Of a DNA stretch of 64,000 nt, positions 62,714-64,000 are shown in pieces; positions within the stretch are counted from its first letter, which is position 1; each line of letters begins with the position of its first letter. Below the pieces are notes generated by a model. The model had not been told where the DNA came from, made no database searches, and saw only the letters and a list, made by a program, of their open reading frames with translations. Both the position numbers and the translations under genes were made by a program. Location: positions 248,001 to 312,000 of the forward strand of contig NZ_JBLBVM010000056.1 in the NCBI RefSeq assembly GCF_047250385.1. The letters run 5' to 3'. Origin of the DNA: Glaciecola sp047250385 (GTDB lineage Bacteria > Pseudomonadota > Gammaproteobacteria > Enterobacterales > Alteromonadaceae).

Positions 62714-64000
62714 ATTTTAACCCATGCCTTTTCACTAATTCATTTTTGAATATGAAAAGATCAGCGTCAAAAATTGAATGGAGACTTACTTCCTCCGTTG
62801 TATTAGATTGAAGTTTTAGCTTAATGGCCTTAGTCATTTGATTCATCATATCGAGGGCTCTAGCGATCTCTTGGGCACCTTCCTCATATATCGCCGGTTC
62901 AAGATAATCATCAGCGCCTTTGAAACCGACTCTGTTATTTTTTGCCAATGCTTTTTTAGCAAGAGTGAAAAAGCCATTTAAGGTTTGAGACTGCAAAACC
63001 CAGCGACGTATGTCCGAAAATTGTATGGTCGCGTCAGTCTTATCGCTGCCACCTGCTTTTATCAAACGTTTGAGCATCTGCTGAAAAGCATCACTTTCAG
63101 GAGTCTCAAGTGCATACTCAAGCGCTTTTGCCAGAACACTGATACATTGCACATTCTTACCTTCATATAAAATAGACGCACAAGCTAATAGCGTATTCAC
63201 TACGTTTTTTCGCCACACCTCTAAATCCTGCAAATAGAGCTCATAATCTAACGCAGGCTTATCGACTACTTTGAGGGTCTTATTTCTGCTTTGTTGAATA
63301 ATTAGATTTTGCCATTGCCCAAACACTTCTGCTCGCATATGGGACATTGGAAACTGCAATGCACCGCCACCCAAGTCGTAAACAAGCGATACAACTGCGT
63401 ACTCTTTCTTATTAAGAAATTTCGGTTGTTCAGTGAGCCAAATTGGTGACGTTATTTCGTTTGCGCTCAATTCAAAGACGCTTTCATAAAGCCAAGTACT
63501 TTCAGTGCTATCAATACCTCTATCATCAAAATCAACAAGGCTAGTTGAGAGTGCTCGACCTACTTTTACTTGTTCCTCAGCAAACTGATAATCCACAACA
63601 TCGACTAAGGCTGTTTCGAATTTGACATAGCCTTCTTCATCAATGGCTGAAACCCAAAAGTTTAAGACATCATCATCATTTAATTTGCGAAGCTGCGCGT
63701 TATTATTGACCCATTGATGAATATATCGATATTTTTGTTGTATATTCGCCGTCGGTAAATGGTCTTTTAAATAAGCATAAAGCTTTTTCTGCAGATGCGA
63801 TGCTAGTTGTTTAACACACTTGCTATCAGGACTAGAAAGATGAGCTTCGATGTCCTCTAATACGCCGCTAATATTGCTCACCATCAATTCTAACAAGGCA
63901 CTTAATAAAGAGACTCGTGTCGCGCTTATCACAAATGACTGAGGACCTGTACTCAGTACTAAACCAATTTCATTCATTGAAACCAATGGCGCGCTCAATT
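62706..64000 (-). CDS. Large unknown protein (N-terminus beyond right edge)
   Basis: At least 431 residues lie in the window; the frame is open to the edge, and the first codon seen (TTG at 63998) is unlikely to be the start. The visible part is soluble, helical in 20-120, with a beta-rich centre containing VSLVYDLGGGALQFP near 200 and FEVFGQWQNLII-like. No P-loop is seen in this part. Distant likeness to virulence factor SrfC was considered and not adopted. It starts the nine-gene leftward run and is coupled to the next gene. Confidence 0.6.
   Translation of the reverse strand, partial: LSAPLVSMNEIGLVLSTGPQSFVISATRVSLLSALLELMVSNISGVLEDIEAHLSSPDSKCVKQLASHLQKKLYAYLKDHLPTANIQQKYRYIHQWVNNNAQLRKLNDDDVLNFWVSAIDEEGYVKFETALVDVVDYQFAEEQVKVGRALSTSLVDFDDRGIDSTESTWLYESVFELSANEITSPIWLTEQPKFLNKKEYAVVSLVYDLGGGALQFPMSHMRAEVFGQWQNLIIQQSRNKTLKVVDKPALDYELYLQDLEVWRKNVVNTLLACASILYEGKNVQCISVLAKALEYALETPESDAFQQMLKRLIKAGGSDKTDATIQFSDIRRWVLQSQTLNGFFTLAKKALAKNNRVGFKGADDYLEPAIYEEGAQEIARALDMMNQMTKAIKLKLQSNTTEEVSLHSIFDADLFIFKNELVKRHGLKYE

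Noticed and set aside
62706..64000. Assignment as virulence factor SrfC
   Set aside because: The likeness rests on a few phrases recalled from memory; the N-terminal P-loop region lies outside the window.

Overview
The window is AT-rich gammaproteobacterial chromosome. Membership of the Alteromonadales (Colwellia/Thalassotalea/Alteromonas-like) is suggested by a DUF3718 protein, a recC-recB-recD cluster, respiratory D-lactate dehydrogenase, many acyl-CoA metabolism genes and a large periplasmic-propeller GGDEF/EAL sensor. This placement is an inference from gene content. I see no rRNA, tRNA, CRISPR array, insertion sequence or prophage. Layout: 1-10.6 kb is lipid catabolism. It holds a LysR-type regulator cut by the left edge, a DmdC-like acyl-CoA dehydrogenase, a FadB/FadJ-type fusion enzyme, a short-chain dehydrogenase, a small DUF3718 protein, and a leftward operon of histidine phosphatase, acyl-CoA dehydrogenase, APH-like kinase and quinone oxidoreductase. 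That kinase plus dehydrogenase pair resembles LvaA/LvaC and ACAD10/ACAD11, which break down 4-hydroxyacyl-CoA through a phosphorylated intermediate. 10.7-26 kb holds hemN, a metzincin-type metalloprotease, recC-recB-recD and an all-alpha dUTPase. 26-30 kb holds a porin, two duplicated PstS-like small periplasmic proteins and a fatty-acyl-CoA ligase. 30-38.5 kb holds a 1554-residue c-di-GMP sensor, dld and an RNase J-like nuclease whose true start appears to be an ATT codon. 38.7-52 kb is a rightward accessory block. A QseB/PmrA-like two-component system sits behind a perfect PmrA-type box and is translationally coupled to a cupredoxin-like protein, a degenerate FTR1-like membrane protein, an outer-membrane-like protein and a DUF1624 protein. 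A second PmrA-like box precedes tlpA-DUF4266-DUF3570-apbE, where DUF3570 carries a possible ApbE flavinylation motif. A Fur-box-like site then lies ahead of a MacB-type ABC transporter operon with three consecutive HlyD-like adaptors. I read this block as a two-component-controlled envelope redox or metal system, but its substrate is unknown. 52-56 kb holds a TPR/2-oxoglutarate oxygenase protein, mobA, a DUF4253 protein and a Sel1-repeat protein. 56.2-64 kb is one leftward run of nine genes, cut by the right edge, which I cannot match to any described system. It contains a cytoplasmic Lon-like (S16) domain with an apparently intact Ser-Lys pair anchored in the membrane without an AAA+ motor, a MotA/TolQ/ExbB-like channel, two exported coiled-coil proteins, a lipoprotein and two single-span membrane proteins. 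It is the strongest candidate for an undescribed envelope machine. A feature running across the window is short tandem repeats (13-19 bp units) at or just after stop codons or in promoter regions (10711, 25991, 46530, 52022, 59881).
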